Assembly: GCF_037176765.1 (NCBI RefSeq)
Contig: NC_090024.1
Span: 193,436,278-193,500,277 of the forward strand
Direction of reading: 5' to 3'
DNA: 64,000 nt
From: Anolis sagrei
Lineage: Eukaryota; Chordata; Lepidosauria; Squamata; Anolidae
Shown one piece after another: positions 19,154 through 30,573 of this stretch. The position numbers were made by a program, and so were the translations under genes. Within the stretch, counting starts at the first letter, position 1. Every line of letters begins with the position of its first letter. Under the pieces are notes generated by a model. That model made no database searches, was not told the origin of the DNA, and saw only the letters and a list, made by a program, of their open reading frames with translations.

Positions 19154-21071
19154 TGTTTAAAATAATCTTTATTAGTTTTCGTTAAAATAAAAACAAAAAT
19201 ATAAGACATACAATAGCTGGATGGGGAGATATAAGAGGGGAGGGGGTAAAAGATGGGTTAGATGGAAGAGGGAGATAGTATAGAGGGGGTAGGATAGAAA
19301 GAATGCTGTTTGGTTGTTACTGAAGATGGGTATTGTGGCAGGTGAGGAGAAGGAAGTTAGAAAAGTCACTGTGAGGGAAGGGGGTGTGTGGATGGTTGAG
19401 GTGAATCAGATGTTGACTTCCCGGTATCTTCCAGAGGTGCTTCCTGTTCTTTTGTTCTTGCTTCCTGTTGTATTTCTCTTCTTTTGTCTTTCTTCTGCTC
19501 TCCCCTTTTTGTTTTGCTTTCATCTCTTTCATATGATTATTGTCATGTTTTTTTTCTTTTGTCAAATATATTGTTACTTGTTTCCAGTCTATTTCTGTTG
19601 ATGGAGTGCCCTTTCTTTTTGATAGTATATAGGTTAGTTTATCCATGTTTCTTATGTCCAAGATCTTTGTTAGCCATTCTTTTTCTTCCGGGGGTTCTTC
19701 ATCCTTCCAATGTTTTGCATATATTATTCTGGCTGCTGTTGTTAGTAAGAATAAGAGTTTGTCCTTATTTTTTTCCATCTTCAAGCTGTGAATCCCTAAT
19801 AAGAATGTTTCTGGTTTCCAAGGTATATCTATCTTTAGTATTTTTTGTAATGATTTTTGTATGTTTTTCCAATAATGTTGTGCTTTCGGGCAGGTCCACC
19901 ATAAGTGGTAGTATGTCCCTTCCTGTTTTTTACACTTCCAGCATTTTGTGTTTGTGTTTTTATTGAATTTGCCTAATCTGTGTGGTGTTAAATACCACCT
20001 GTGGGCTATTTTAAACCAATTTTCTTTAAGTTCCATTGCTTTTGAATATTTTAATTTCTTATTCCATACTTCTTCCCATTCTTCTTTTCTTATTTCTCTT
20101 CCTAGATTTTCTTTCCACTTTCTCATATAGGTTTTCCCATTTTCTGTATCTCTTTCTTCCTCTAGTAGTTTTTTGTATATCTTTGAAATTAGTTTGTTTT
20201 CGGTTTGCATTATCTTGTCCCAGAAGTTTGTACCATCTTCAAATCCTTTTTCTTTGTCTATCTTGAAATGTTCTTTAATTTGTTCGTATTGAAACCACGA
20301 GATTCTGCTGTTTATGTTTTTTAGTTCTTGTTGTGTTTTGATCTTAAATTCTCCTCCTTCCTTTTTTATTATGTCTTTGTATTTGGGCCAGTCGTTCCAA
20401 CCTAACGTTCTTCTTTGAGAGGCTTCAAGTGGTGATAGCCATAATGGAGTTCTCTTGTATAGTTTGTCTTTGTGTCTGTTCCAAACTTTGATTAAGGATG
20501 ATCGCACAAAATGATTTCCGAAATGCTTTTCTTTTTTTGCTTGGTCATAACCCAGATAGGCATGCCAGCCTGACCTCAATCCTTCCCCTTCTATGTTTAA
20601 GATCGTCTTCTTTTCAAGTTTTGCCCAATCACGTATCCAGATTAATGCACAAGAATCATGATATAGTTTAATGTTTGGTGTCGCTAGGCCTCCTTTGTTT
20701 TTCCTTTCTGTCATATTCCTATAGTTTATTCTCGGTTTTTTCTTTTGCCAGATGAAGCGCATCATATCTTTCTTCCAACTATCTAGTATTTTTTGGGATC
20801 TAATTATTGGTAAATTTTGAAAAAGAAACATTAGTTTTGGCAGCATTGACATCTTTACAGCTGCTATCCTTCCTAGTAGTGATAATTTCATATTGCCCCA
20901 GTTTTCTAAATCTTTTTTAATTTTTTTTCCATTTTTCTATGTAATTGTTTTCCATTAATTGTAAGTTTTTTGCGGTAAGGGTAATGCCTAAATACTTTAT
21001 TTTTTGTGTTATTTGGATGTTCCAGTCTTTTCCTATTGTTTCCTGTTCTTTCTTTGTAATGTTTTTTTTTC
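19154..21071 (-). mobile_element. L1-clade LINE, 5'-truncated
   Basis: Its 3' end is at 19154, where the minus strand reads ctaataaagattattttaa with an AATAAA signal and almost no poly(A). The 3' UTR runs 19154-19316. The 5' end is cut just upstream of the KYLGI block of ORF2. It is a different subfamily from the L1 at 4239 but has the same order of blocks. Confidence 0.9.
19317..20891 (-). CDS. L1 ORF2 C-terminal part
   Basis: 524 codons: LSLLGRI near the start, LPKLMFLFQNLPIIRSQ at 17-33, GGLATPNIKLYHDSCALIW around 67-85, and the L1 C-terminal knuckle CWKCKKQEGTYYHLWWTC at 317-334, ending in a basic tail. It aligns closely by eye with the other L1 in the window (same LPKLMFLFQNLPIIRSQ). 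Upstream, at 20892-21071, the same protein continues in another frame (IKYLGITLTAKN), so a frameshift lies in the A-run near 20920-20930. The reverse transcriptase core is absent through truncation. It is a dead copy. Confidence 0.85.
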   Translation of the reverse strand: MKLSLLGRIAAVKMSMLPKLMFLFQNLPIIRSQKILDSWKKDMMRFIWQKKKPRINYRNMTERKNKGGLATPNIKLYHDSCALIWIRDWAKLEKKTILNIEGEGLRSGWHAYLGYDQAKKEKHFGNHFVRSSLIKVWNRHKDKLYKRTPLWLSPLEASQRRTLGWNDWPKYKDIIKKEGGEFKIKTQQELKNINSRISWFQYEQIKEHFKIDKEKGFEDGTNFWDKIMQTENKLISKIYKKLLEEERDTENGKTYMRKWKENLGREIRKEEWEEVWNKKLKYSKAMELKENWFKIAHRWYLTPHRLGKFNKNTNTKCWKCKKQEGTYYHLWWTCPKAQHYWKNIQKSLQKILKIDIPWKPETFLLGIHSLKMEKNKDKLLFLLTTAARIIYAKHWKDEEPPEEKEWLTKILDIRNMDKLTYILSKRKGTPSTEIDWKQVTIYLTKEKKHDNNHMKEMKAKQKGESRRKTKEEKYNRKQEQKNRKHLWKIPGSQHLIHLNHPHTPFPHSDFSNFLLLTCHNTHLQ

Positions 21072-21207
21072 CCAAAAAGACTTTAACAGGTTAGAAAGCT
21101 GGGTCAAAATTAATAAAAATGAATTTCAGCAGGGATAAATATAAGGTAAAGGTGTAGGATGGGTGACACCTGCCTTGAATACTGTACATATGAACACTTT
21201 CTTTTGT
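21072..21207. repeat. 136-bp direct repeat, right copy (L1 target duplication)
   Basis: Perfect copy of 19018-19153; it starts right after the L1 5' junction. Confidence 0.9.
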
Positions 21208-21744
21208 CAATATGCTTGGATTACTATAGCAATGTAATCCAAATGCCAAATATACTGACACACATAGCTCTTTAACTCTGCATTTGTGAGCCTGAGGGAA
21301 AACTGCATTTCTCTATGCCTCTGTAAACATGTGAGGAAGTGGAAGGAGATTACTGCCCCCCCCCCCATTCTATGACTCTCCTATTACTTCTCTTGCAATA
21401 GTGGTAAAGCAGGGTGGTGGGCAGGTGAAAAAGAGGGTTATATTTCTTCTCAGGTTCAGGCTGGAAGCATTTGGGGCTGTCATGTTTGCCATGGATTGGG
21501 AAATGTAAATCACAGTAACATTGCTAGCAACAAATTGATGTCCAGAATTGTATCAGGTTTTTAAGGACCTAGGACAGCTCCCAGTGAAAACTGCTGTTTG
21601 TGTGGGTGTTCATCTAAGCATCTCTTTAGCAAATCTGGCCTGCAGTTCCCAAGATGTACTTTTAGCGGTGAGCTGGAAGTTTGTGAAATTAATCTCCGTT
21701 TTTCCTTTTTCTTGCAGCTGTTGTCTTGAGAACATGTAGGCATT
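21208..21744. other. No gene or recognised repeat
   Basis: Contains a C-run near 21354-21366. No feature recognised. Confidence 0.4.
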
Positions 21745-21930
21745 CCTGCCTTATCTCCTCATTGACGATCACTCGTGTCCAAGTACGATTGTCTTCCAGG
21801 TGTTGTGTCTTGACAGTGGGTCTGTAGGTGACTGTAGAGACCTATTCTTGATCCACATGTTCTTTCACAATGAGGGCATTGATTTCCAGGTGGAAGGTGG
21901 TCCCACCTTGACATTAAGTCTCCCTGGACT
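21745..21930 (-). mobile_element. Possible 3' UTR piece of an RTE/I-like LINE
   Basis: tcactcgtgtccaagtacga and ggtgactgtagagacctatt resemble the 3' part of the LINE whose coding region lies at 22380-22920. A Sauria-SINE-like end (ggacttaatgtcagggaga, then aacctttacctttac) follows at 21926-21964. Confidence 0.35.
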
Positions 21931-21965
21931 TAATGTCAGGGAGAAACCTTTACCTTTACTATTGC

Positions 21966-22155
21966 ACATAATCCCTGATCATTCCTTGTGTTGCTTACTG
22001 CTCATAGCCAACTTTTTACTTTTTTCTGAAGGTAGGAGGGCCTTAAAGTTTAGACTAACAGTTCATCATCTCAATCTATAGCACAGCCACTCTAGCATTT
22101 TTAAGGTATATTTAGTAAAATTATCAAGACATAATTAGCATGCAATTTTAGCTTG
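21966..22155. repeat. Dispersed ~190-bp repeat, copy 1
   Basis: Shares attccttgtgttgcttactg, ttttctgaaggta and aaggtatatttagtaaaatt with 24574-24757 in the same orientation, with scattered differences. The family is unknown. Confidence 0.7.
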
Positions 22156-22379
22156 ACGTGCCTTCCTCTTGACACATTTCTCCCTTTCACCATCCATTCA
22201 TGTCTCTTTGAATTCCACAGGACTGTTGGTAACAGCTAACCCCCCATTAAAATGCTCAAGGGCCAGGGCTCCCCCGTTCTTGGTGTCTCTTAAAGCCCAT
22301 TTTTAAGATGGGCTTTAAGTCCATATTTAAATCTCTTTTCCTGTCCACTTCATTCAGTTTTCCATTCTTCAGTTGGGAT

Positions 22380-22920
22380 TATAGTAACTGCTTTGGGAGG
22401 TTGTGATCAGTCCAGTGAAGTTGGTGGCAGAATATCATCTCTTCAATGCTGGTGGTCTTTGTTTCTTCAGCACACTGACATTTGTCCACCAAGAGATTTG
22501 TAGGATTTTTCAGAAGCACCACTGATGGAATTCCAGAAGTTCCAGAAGTTGAGTGTGACATCTCTAGACAGTCAATGTTTCGCATGCATATAACAGGGTT
22601 GGGAGGACAAACAGGCATCTTGGTCTTGCTACAAATCTCCCAATCCTCAAACACTCTCTGCTTCATTTAGAAAAATGCTGCACTCGCAGAACTCAAATGG
22701 TGTTGTATTTTAGTGTCAATGTTGACTTTGGTGGAGAGGTGGCTGCCAAGGTAGCAGAAATGGTCAACATTTTCTAACATTACAGCATTAGCCTGTATTT
22801 CGGGCATTGCAGAGGGACTGGCTGATGCCTGTTGAAAGAGCACTTTGGTTTTCTCAATGTTCAGTGAGACACCAAGCATTCTATATGATTCTGCAAAGGT
22901 ATTTAGAGTTGTTTTTAAAA
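22380..22920 (-). mobile_element. LINE ORF fragment (RTE/I-like, unassigned)
   Basis: Minus-strand frames give SLNIEKTKVLFQQ, then FCYLGSHLSTKVNIDTKIQ and KMKQRVFEDWEI, the thumb region after a reverse transcriptase, and further on a HQLHWTDHNLPKQLL block. Frame breaks separate these parts. The clade is uncertain. Confidence 0.65.
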
Positions 22921-23109
22921 GTAGGCTGAGGGCCTAATGAGTACAGGTTGTGAGGCATATGTAGATGAAATGCCGGGGGGGGGGGGGGGGGGTCTTCCCT
23001 TGATCAGTCCCCTCTGCCACAAAGGTGTAACAAGTCTGTCACAAAGCTTATTAATCCCCAAGAAATTCAAATTAGGTATGAATTATTTATACAACAATTA
23101 TTCTCCTCC

Positions 23110-23260
23110 AGCTTCCCTCCCAACCCCCCCCCCCCCAATAATTTATTTATTTATTTATTTGCTTTATTTCTCACAATGCCTTATACTGAGCATAATAACA
23201 TTAAATACAAACATTAAGTTAAACTCAGGAATGAACACACCAACACATCCCAAAAATTCA
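23110..23260 (-). mobile_element. LINE 3'-end fragment
   Basis: An ATTT-repeat block (minus-strand AAAT tail) followed by gctttatttctcacaatgcc fits the reverse of an L2/CR1-type 3' end. Very diverged. Confidence 0.4.
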
Positions 23261-23637
23261 GTATCAAGAAAAAAATGAATGTGCTTTGAAAAAAGAAATA
23301 CATTGCAAAGAAAGAGAATTTGCTTTGGAGGTCCCAAAGGAGTCTTCACATTGAACTAAGAAATTTGAAATATTATTTAGGTTTGCTGTTGCTTTAAAAT
23401 TGCTCCTTTCATGCTGGGATTGAAGAAATGCATGATGCCTAAGGGCAAATCTTATTAAAACCTTGAGACTGATTATACTGAAACAGTCCCATTTTATTTG
23501 GAAGATATATCTCGACACAGGGGAAACATTTGCCTATGAGACATCAGAGAGCCAATGAAGATTTTTAATACAACATTTGAACACATCAAATTTTTAATCC
23601 TCCCACTGAACCTGCAATTTTATGTTTTTTTAAAAAA

Positions 23638-23935
23638 ATGTGTTGTCAAAGGCTTTCATGGCTGGAATTACTGGGTTGTGAATTTTCCGGGCTGTATGGC
23701 TATGTTCCAGAAGCATTATCTCTTGATGTTTTGCCAACATCTATGGCTGGCACCCTCCGACGTTTTGAGGTCTGTTGGAAACTGGGCAAGTGAGGTTTAT
23801 ATATCTGTGGAATGTCCAGCGTGAGAGAAAGAACTCTTCTCTGCTTGAGACAGGTGTGAATGTTGCAATTGGCCACCATGATTATCATTGGATGGCCTTG
23901 CAGCTTCAAAAATGTTTCCTACTTTAAATCTTCCA
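23638..23935 (-). mobile_element. Penelope-like repeat, minus strand
   Basis: tgttgtcaaaggctttcatg, ttttccgggctgtatggcta, gaggtctgttggaaactggg, ttatatatctgtggaatgtc and attggatggccttgcagctt are the reverse of the copy at 1990-2338. The hammerhead-like core is degraded here. Confidence 0.55.
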
Positions 23936-23968
23936 AGCATCTGTTGCCTTTTAGGGATGCATCTAAAG

Positions 23969-24103
23969 CAGTGGTTCTCGACCTGGGGTCCCCAGATGGT
24001 TTTGGCCTTCAACTCCCAGAAATCCTAACAGCCGGTAAACTGGCTGATATTTCTGGGAGTTGTAGGCCATAACACCTGGGGACCCACAGGTTGAGAACCA
24101 CTG
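23969..24103. mobile_element. Palindromic hAT-type MITE, well preserved
   Basis: cagtggttctcgacctgggg and caggttgagaaccactg are near-inverted ends, with 8-bp flanks atctaaag and atctaaac. Same family as 560-679. Confidence 0.8.
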
Positions 24104-24257
24104 ATCTAAACTAAACTGAGTTATCAACAATAAAGCTAATAGCTTCTTATAAATCCAGGTATACCTGGGATAGATTTAAATACATATTTTGATCAAAAGG
24201 AAATACAAATGAAATACATTAGTTTAGCTACATGAATAATAAATAATAAAGACCTGG

Positions 24258-24324
24258 CTCTTTATTATTTGTTTATTTATTTCACTTGTATACTGTTTTT
24301 CTCAGTAGAGGGGTATAAATAAAA

Positions 24325-24357
<33 letters not shown>

Positions 24358-24572
24358 TCTCACCCCAGCGGGGGATTCAAAGCATTTTCCAACATAATTA
24401 TGGCAAAATGTAATGCCTCACATACAGAAATCTAACATAATGATAATAACATACAATTATCAATTAAATCATAAAACACAACATCATTTACCCTTATAAC
24501 ATGGAATGTAAACAATTAAATTCACATCATCCAATAATCGTAATCCAGGCCGTTCCAATTATCATATCTATT
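24258..24572 (-). mobile_element. LINE 3' UTR fragment
   Basis: It begins with ATTT/ATT repeats (a (ATT)n array at 24327-24357), then ctcaccccagcgggggattc and aacataattatggcaaaatg, the reverse of a common lizard LINE 3' UTR (L2/CR1 group). Family not settled. Confidence 0.5.
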
Positions 24573-24573
24573 C

Positions 24574-24757
24574 CACATAATCCCTAATCATTCCTTGTGT
24601 TGCTTACTGCTCATAGCCAAGTTTTTACTTTTTTCTGAAGGTAAGAGGGCCTTGAAGTTTAGATTAACGGTTCTCGGTCTACAGCACAGCCACTCTATCA
24701 TTTTTAAGGTATATTTAGTAAAATTATCAGAACAGAATACGCATGCAATTTTAGACC
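24574..24757. repeat. Dispersed ~190-bp repeat, copy 2
   Basis: Second copy of 21966-22155, same orientation, about 2.6 kb away. Confidence 0.7.
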
Positions 24758-25417
24758 AAGCAAGATGTAAAGCTATTAGCATGTGTTGTGACAACCATGT
24801 GATGACCATATGCACCACTGAAATCTGGTATGTTCATCACTGAAAATTATTCTGCCAAAAAAGACCATCAAAATCACTTTTCCATTTCCAAGGAGTGGTC
24901 ATGGAATTTCTTTATGAATTTTTGCAGACTTTTCATTATGTGTTCTTTCAGATTAGGTTATGAATAGATTAAACTGCTCTTCATGTATATTTACAGTATG
25001 TGCAATGAGTAGCTGGAATTGTAATTTTGTTTTTGTTGTACTAAATAGAAATGTTCAGGCATCTCAAACCAAAATTTCTTATTGCTCAGCATTCATCCAA
25101 AAACTGACATGTAGTAATAGCTCAACAATGTTCAATGCACTGCTTGAATAATTTTTTTAAAAAAAACCCAAGCCCAAAATGCAATACAAATAACTATTAT
25201 GGTTAGAACAGATTCTTATTCATATGGACAATCAAAATAAGTGGTGGAAATAGCAAAACAGCCAATCTATTTCTTTGGTGCTATTGTTCAAAATTAAAGC
25301 AGTTTGATTAATTGCATTTTGGCAGTCAGGCTGGAGTGAACATAGTGACTCTCTCAGGCTGTATGCAACACCTGAGTGGATCCCAAACCACCACCCCAAA
25401 TCCTCAAAAGCCCTGCA
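24758..25417. other. No gene or recognised repeat
   Basis: Nothing recognised. Confidence 0.4.
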
Positions 25418-26345
25418 ATCATAGAATCATAGAGTTGGAAGAGACCTCATGGGCCATCCAGTCCAACCCCCTGCCAAGAATCTGGAAAATTACATTCAAA
25501 GCACCCCTGACAGATGGCTATCCAGCCTCTGTTTAAAAGCCTCCAAAGAAGGAGCTCCCACCACTCTCCAAAGCAGAGAGTTCTACTGCTGAACAGCTCC
25601 CACAGTTCTTCCTAATGTTCAGGTGGAATCTCTTTTCCTGTAGTTTGAAGCCATTGTTCTGCGTCCTAGTCTCCAGGGCAGCAGAAAACAAGCTTTCTCC
25701 CTCCTCCCTATGACTTCCCCTCACATATTTATACATGGGCATCATGTCTCCTCTCAGCCTTCTCTTCTGAAGGCTAAACAGCTCTTTAAGCTGCTCCCCA
25801 TAGGGATTGTTCTCCAGACCCTTGATCATTTTAGTTGCCCTCCTCTGGACACATTCCAGCTTGTTGACATCTCTCTTAAATTGTGATGCCCAGAACTGGA
25901 CACAACATTCCAAGTGTGGTCTGACCAAGGTAGAATAGAGGGGTAGCATGATTTCCCTGGATCTAGACACTATACTCCTATTTATGCAGGCCAAAATCCC
26001 ATTGGTTGTTTTTTTTTTGTTTTTTGTTTTTTTTTTTGCTGCCACATGACATTGTTGGTTCATGTTTAACTTGTTGTCCACAAGGATTCTAAGATCTTTT
26101 TCACACATACTGCTGTTGAGTCAGGCACCCCTCCCCCCCCCCCCAATTCTGTATCTTCACATTTCATTTTTTTTCTGCCTAAGTGGAATATCTTACATTT
26201 GTCCCTGTTGAACTTCAATTTATTAGTTTTGATCCATCTCTCTAATTTGTTAAGATCATTTTGAATTCTGGGGTATTGCCTATCCCTCCCAATTTGGTGT
26301 TGTCTGCAAACTTGATGATCATGCCTTCTAACCCTTCATCTAAGT
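25418..26345 (-). mobile_element. CR1 LINE, 3' part of ORF2 and 3' UTR
   Basis: The minus strand encodes a 191-codon stretch (25533-26108) with EKDLRILVDNKLNMNQQC, LPLYSTLVRPHLECCVQFW, RRATKMIKGLENNPYGE and KRRLRGDMMPMYKY, the classic CR1 ORF2 C-terminus. A poly(K/N) insert from the T-run at 26009-26038 interrupts a conserved block. The upstream part to 26345 is CR1 reverse transcriptase in broken frames. The 3' end is the agaatcatagagttgg tail at 25418. Confidence 0.85.
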
Positions 26346-26690
26346 CAGGGGTCTTCAAACTTTTTAAACAGAGTGCCAGGTCATAGTCCCTCAAACTGTT
26401 GGAGGGCCGGATTATAATTTGAAAAAAAAAAACATGAATGAATTCCTATGCACACTGAACATATCTTAGTTGTAGTGCAAACAACACTTAAAAGCAATAC
26501 AATAATTATAATGAAGAATAATTTTGACAAATATAAGCCTATTAGTATTTCAATGGGAAGTGTGGGTTGCTTTTGGCTGATGAGATAGCATTGTTGTTGT
26601 TGTTGTTGTTGTGTTTTCGAGTTGTTTCAGACTTAGGTTGACCCTGAGCAAGGGCCGGGTAAATGACCTTGGAGGGTCGTATGCTACACA
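26346..26690. mobile_element. hAT-type non-autonomous element, one end
   Basis: It starts caggggtcttcaaacttttt and continues agtccctcaaactgttgg and gggccggattataatttg. A GTT-repeat block at 26593-26613 and gaccctgagcaagggccgg follow. The opposite terminal repeat (expected to end in cccctg) is not seen, so it is truncated. Confidence 0.55.
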
Positions 26691-29091
26691 AACCCTTCTA
26701 TATATTTCAGTTGGTATTATTTGGAAGCAATTGTACCACAACATCACATTAAAAGCTCCCCAAAATGCATGTAAATATGAAAATAACCCCAACATATACT
26801 CTCAAGTATCACCAAACCCTGGACTACTATGCAAATATCTCAATTTATCTGTGCTGTTGTCCCAAAATGGCAAAAGGAAGTGACATGACATCATTTTTTT
26901 TTGAGGGACTGCTGAGGGACTGCTGAGCAAAATGAAGGTATTTGGGCTTGCTGCAGGAAGGAGATTGCACCTGCTGAGGAAAATATGGTCGAAATTGGAT
27001 CACATTTTGGAACAAAGGAGCTTGTTTTTAGTGTCTGAAGCCAAGTTTAGTTTAGACATACATTTTTATGTTTTTATTGACAATTTCCAATTTTTTCATA
27101 AAGGGGGAGGGGGGTCAGAGAAAAAAGGAAAAAGAAAGAATGTGAGGTCGTGGAGTTATTGTTAATAAACTAAGTCTTTACAAATATCTATTATTTGTCA
27201 CAGAGGGAGAGAGTAGGAGTCGGGGGGAGGGGGAGAAAATATTGTACAAATTTAAAATTGATACATCACGAAAAATATGGTGCAAAAAGAAGATTGAGTC
27301 ACATGTTGTCCACAAGCTGCATTTTTCTCATCACCTGTCTAGGAAAATTCCTCCACATGAGGACTTTTACTACTACCCAGATCTTTTCCCAACAATAAAA
27401 AGAATGGAAGCAGGACAATCCAATGACATCTGTACATCCGTGTGGGCCACTGCATAGTAAAAATATTTTCTGTACTCCAGATGAGAAATTCAAGATAATT
27501 CCAGAGTACTTCCTGAATATTCACAGGAAGAAAATATACTATTTCTGGAATGAGGCAGCAGATGGCAGTAAAGTAAAATAAATTGAATAAGTCAGCTCAT
27601 TCTAAAGGAAGTCTATCCATGATGCACTCTTATTTCATACTTTATCAGTCCATTTTCTTCATGCCATTTACAATATTATACATTTTATAACATTTATTCT
27701 ATAATTAGATTTTTAACACTTAAAAATTTGCCTTACTTGCATCTTTTGATTTATCAATTTCAGATGGACTCTTTTCTATCTCTTCCAACCAGCCACAACT
27801 TTACAAAGTAGTCTAATATTAGCAGCACTACAGATTTGCACAACATTTTTAATTATGCTTGCTTTATTCTTGTCTTTACATTGTCACATCCTTAATAATT
27901 AATTTTAATGCTAAAGTACTACTATTACTGCAGTTCATTGTGTCTGTATTATACGCCCAGTTGCTACCTCCAACAAAATTGGACCCAATGAACAAATTGC
28001 TGGATGCTAAGTAAAAACTTGTATAGATCCCATTGATTCAAAGAATGTATTCAAGATGAATCTAGCAATTGATTTCAGGCCATTTTTTTTAAAAAAAAAT
28101 TAATTTTCATATTTATAATCACAGATGCAAAGCAATTAAATTGAACCAAGAAACTAGGGCAGTGCTATGACTGATTTTGTACTATAACTTCAAGATTAAT
28201 TTCCTGAGCAAATAGAGTCAATTTAGATGCCTATATTATGTACTGAAATTTCAAGGACCTAGTCATGTATATTGAATTCTCTGAGTCATTCACCATCCTG
28301 AAAGAAATTGGAGGCATACTTTTGATGTAGTATATCATTTTCTTTATGGCCATAAAAAATCCTTCCTCCACTACTGTTTTAACTAATACCCAGTCCTTGG
28401 GTGATGTCACAATGACTTTGATACCCTCCAACTTCCCAACTTTGATGCATGACATATTTTATGGAGAGCCCCCAGATGACTGAAATAGACAACAGTTCTA
28501 CTATAGCACCCATCAATCACATTACATATAAGCAGCTAGTTGGTATTTAAGAGGAGCAAGTGGGCCATCAATTTCATAAATATTTTTCATTGCCAGTCAA
28601 TACTTCCTGCAAAGAAAAAATGGTCTCATCTTGCAGTCCTTTGGGGCCTCTCCACCTGGCTAATAAATTTGATTAAAGCTCACTAATGTCTGTGAGAAAT
28701 TACCTTCTTTCTTTTCCCCAAATATTTGTAAAAATAGGAAAATATATCGTGCATTGGGGAAAAGATGCCAGCCAAAGAATCTGGTTGCAATGGGAAAGTG
28801 TCTTCAGTTTATTGATTTTTTGCACACTTGGTTGTAGGGAGGCAAGCTGTGAAAACAGATGAAGCAGTGAGGGGAACCCCTCTGAGAACAACCTCCATCC
28901 TTGTTGCCATTATTGTGCCATCTCTGTGCTTCTTGGCATGAACAAACTCATGAAACAAACCACTTGTCCATTTGCTTTCTCTGGTTTGGGGGAAAAAAAA
29001 CACTGAGGTGAGAGGTTAATGCTACTGCACTAAGTGAAAGGCTTCTTCTATCCAGGAACACTTTTTCTCCTGACAACATCACCATCCTAGG
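26691..29091. other. No gene or recognised repeat
   Basis: 2.4 kb of AT-rich sequence. Short open frames show no family features, and I see no splice-bounded exon or RNA fold. Confidence 0.4.
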
Positions 29092-29240
29092 CTGGATCTA
29101 CACTGCCCTATATCCCAGGATCTGATCCTAGATTATCTGCTTTGAATTCTATTATATGAGTCTACACTGCCAGATAAATGGTGATAAACAGATAATTTGG
29201 AATCAGATCCTGGGATATAGAGCAGTGTAGATCCAGATAG
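29092..29240. mobile_element. Palindromic MITE
   Basis: ctggatctacactgccctat and atagagcagtgtagatccag are inverted ends, and cccaggatctgatc recurs as gatcctggg. Related to the family at 7840. Confidence 0.7.
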
Positions 29241-29242
29241 TT

Positions 29243-29458
29243 GTTTTTGAACTGTGGTGTTGGAGGAAACTTCTGAGTAACTTGGACCACAAGAAGATAA
29301 AACCAGTTCATACTCCAAGAAATAAAGCCCAACTGCTCACTGGATGGAAGGATATTGGAGGCAAATATGAAGTATTTTGGCCACATAATGAGAAGACAGG
29401 AAAACTTAGAGAAGACAATGATGCTGGGGAAAATGGAAGGAAAAAGGAAGGGGGACTT
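29243..29458 (+). mobile_element. BovB (RTE) LINE fragment
   Basis: The plus strand encodes KYFGHIMRRQENLEKTMMLG and GKMEGKRKG near 29364-29440, the C-terminal region of BovB ORF2. Upstream, aacttggaccacaagaagat is the complement of a segment in the minus-strand copy at 44563-45115. Confidence 0.65.
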
Positions 29459-29469
29459 GGAACCCCAAG

Positions 29470-29705
29470 TTTCAGCGGTGACCAGGGGAGCATTCGCACA
29501 GTTAAAACTTGTGTGCCAGCTGCGCCCGTACCTTGGGAAGCCTGACTTGGCTACGGTAGTCCACGCTCTGTTTACATTCCGTATAGACTACTGCAACATG
29601 CTCTACAAGGGCTGCCTTTGAAGACTGTCCGGAAGCTTGTGTACTGATTTGTTGTAAACTGCCTTGAGTCGCCAACTGGCTGAGAAAAGTGGTATACAAA
29701 TACAG

Positions 29706-29736
<31 letters not shown>

Positions 29737-29738
29737 AC
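29470..29738 (+). mobile_element. L2 LINE fragment with internal deletion
   Basis: It encodes LRPYLGKPDLATVVHALFTF followed by RIDYCNMLYKG, the L2 reverse transcriptase C-terminal block, then jumps directly to the 3' UTR (taaactgccttgagtcgcc) and an (AAAT)n tail at 29703-29738. The coding segment between, present at 31692-32081, is missing. Confidence 0.75.
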
Positions 29739-30573
29739 AGTAGTGATCAGGTTGGTGTCATATTAGCAGGACAAATAAACGTCCCTACATTTGTTGTTAT
29801 AAGCAGTATCAAAAGTGAAAGTCCCCACACTACACCCCTGCTTGAGAGAATGATTAGAAGGTGATCCTACCATGTGTTGTTTGCCTTTTGCTTCATTAGA
29901 TTTCCACAGGAGAAGAACAACTGATATCTTAATCTGTGTAGATCTGGATCAGATTCTGAGATGAGATAGCTGTATATTACATTGCGGCTAATAAAGTATT
30001 AACACCTTGCTTTTAGAGAGATTTCAGACTTTCTATGGTTCATTAACCATAAGCATGCTGTTGACCTATTGAGGCTTTGTGTTTTTTGAATTTTATTTCC
30101 TAAGGTGACATTTTCCCCTCCAGGAATATAAATGAATGCATGAATATTGATGAAGCAAAAGGTCACCTGATGGACAGATAATTCAAAGACAGTGCCTAAA
30201 GAATTATCTCCTCCAAACCATAAGTTTCGCTTGGTCAATTAAGCAGTTGCCAGCACTTTAGCAAATAGTGTAAACATTTGATTGAATTGTAACTCCCAGA
30301 CTTTTTTCTTGCTGCATTCTAGGGCAATTCAAGACTTTCCCAGGCTAAGAATGGATTTCTGTGAATGCTGTTGAAGGTAAAATTGGTATTGTCATCTAAA
30401 TTGAATGTATGAAGGATGTAAATCCAAAAGTTTTCCCTTTCGACTGGAGCAGGGAGTTCTGTCCTGGACAGATATCGGATCTGGACTACACTTGGCACAG
30501 ACCCAACATGACCAACTTTGAATAATGGCGGGTTTGAGAAGGACTGACTCACGATTCTGAAAATTGTAGTTCA
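29739..30573. other. No gene or recognised repeat
   Basis: Nothing recognised. Confidence 0.4.

Noticed and set aside
19314-20266. Plus-strand Phe/Leu-rich frames that look like membrane proteins
   Set aside because: They are antisense to Lys-rich L1 ORF2; hydrophobicity is an effect of reading the A-rich coding strand backwards.
22976-24357. CRISPR-like array from repeated short units
   Set aside because: The repeats are homopolymers and ATT or ATTT microsatellites without spacers, in a vertebrate genome.
25418-26108. Host gene coding the 191-codon minus-strand protein
   Set aside because: The blocks are those of CR1 ORF2 and the CR1 3' tail follows directly.
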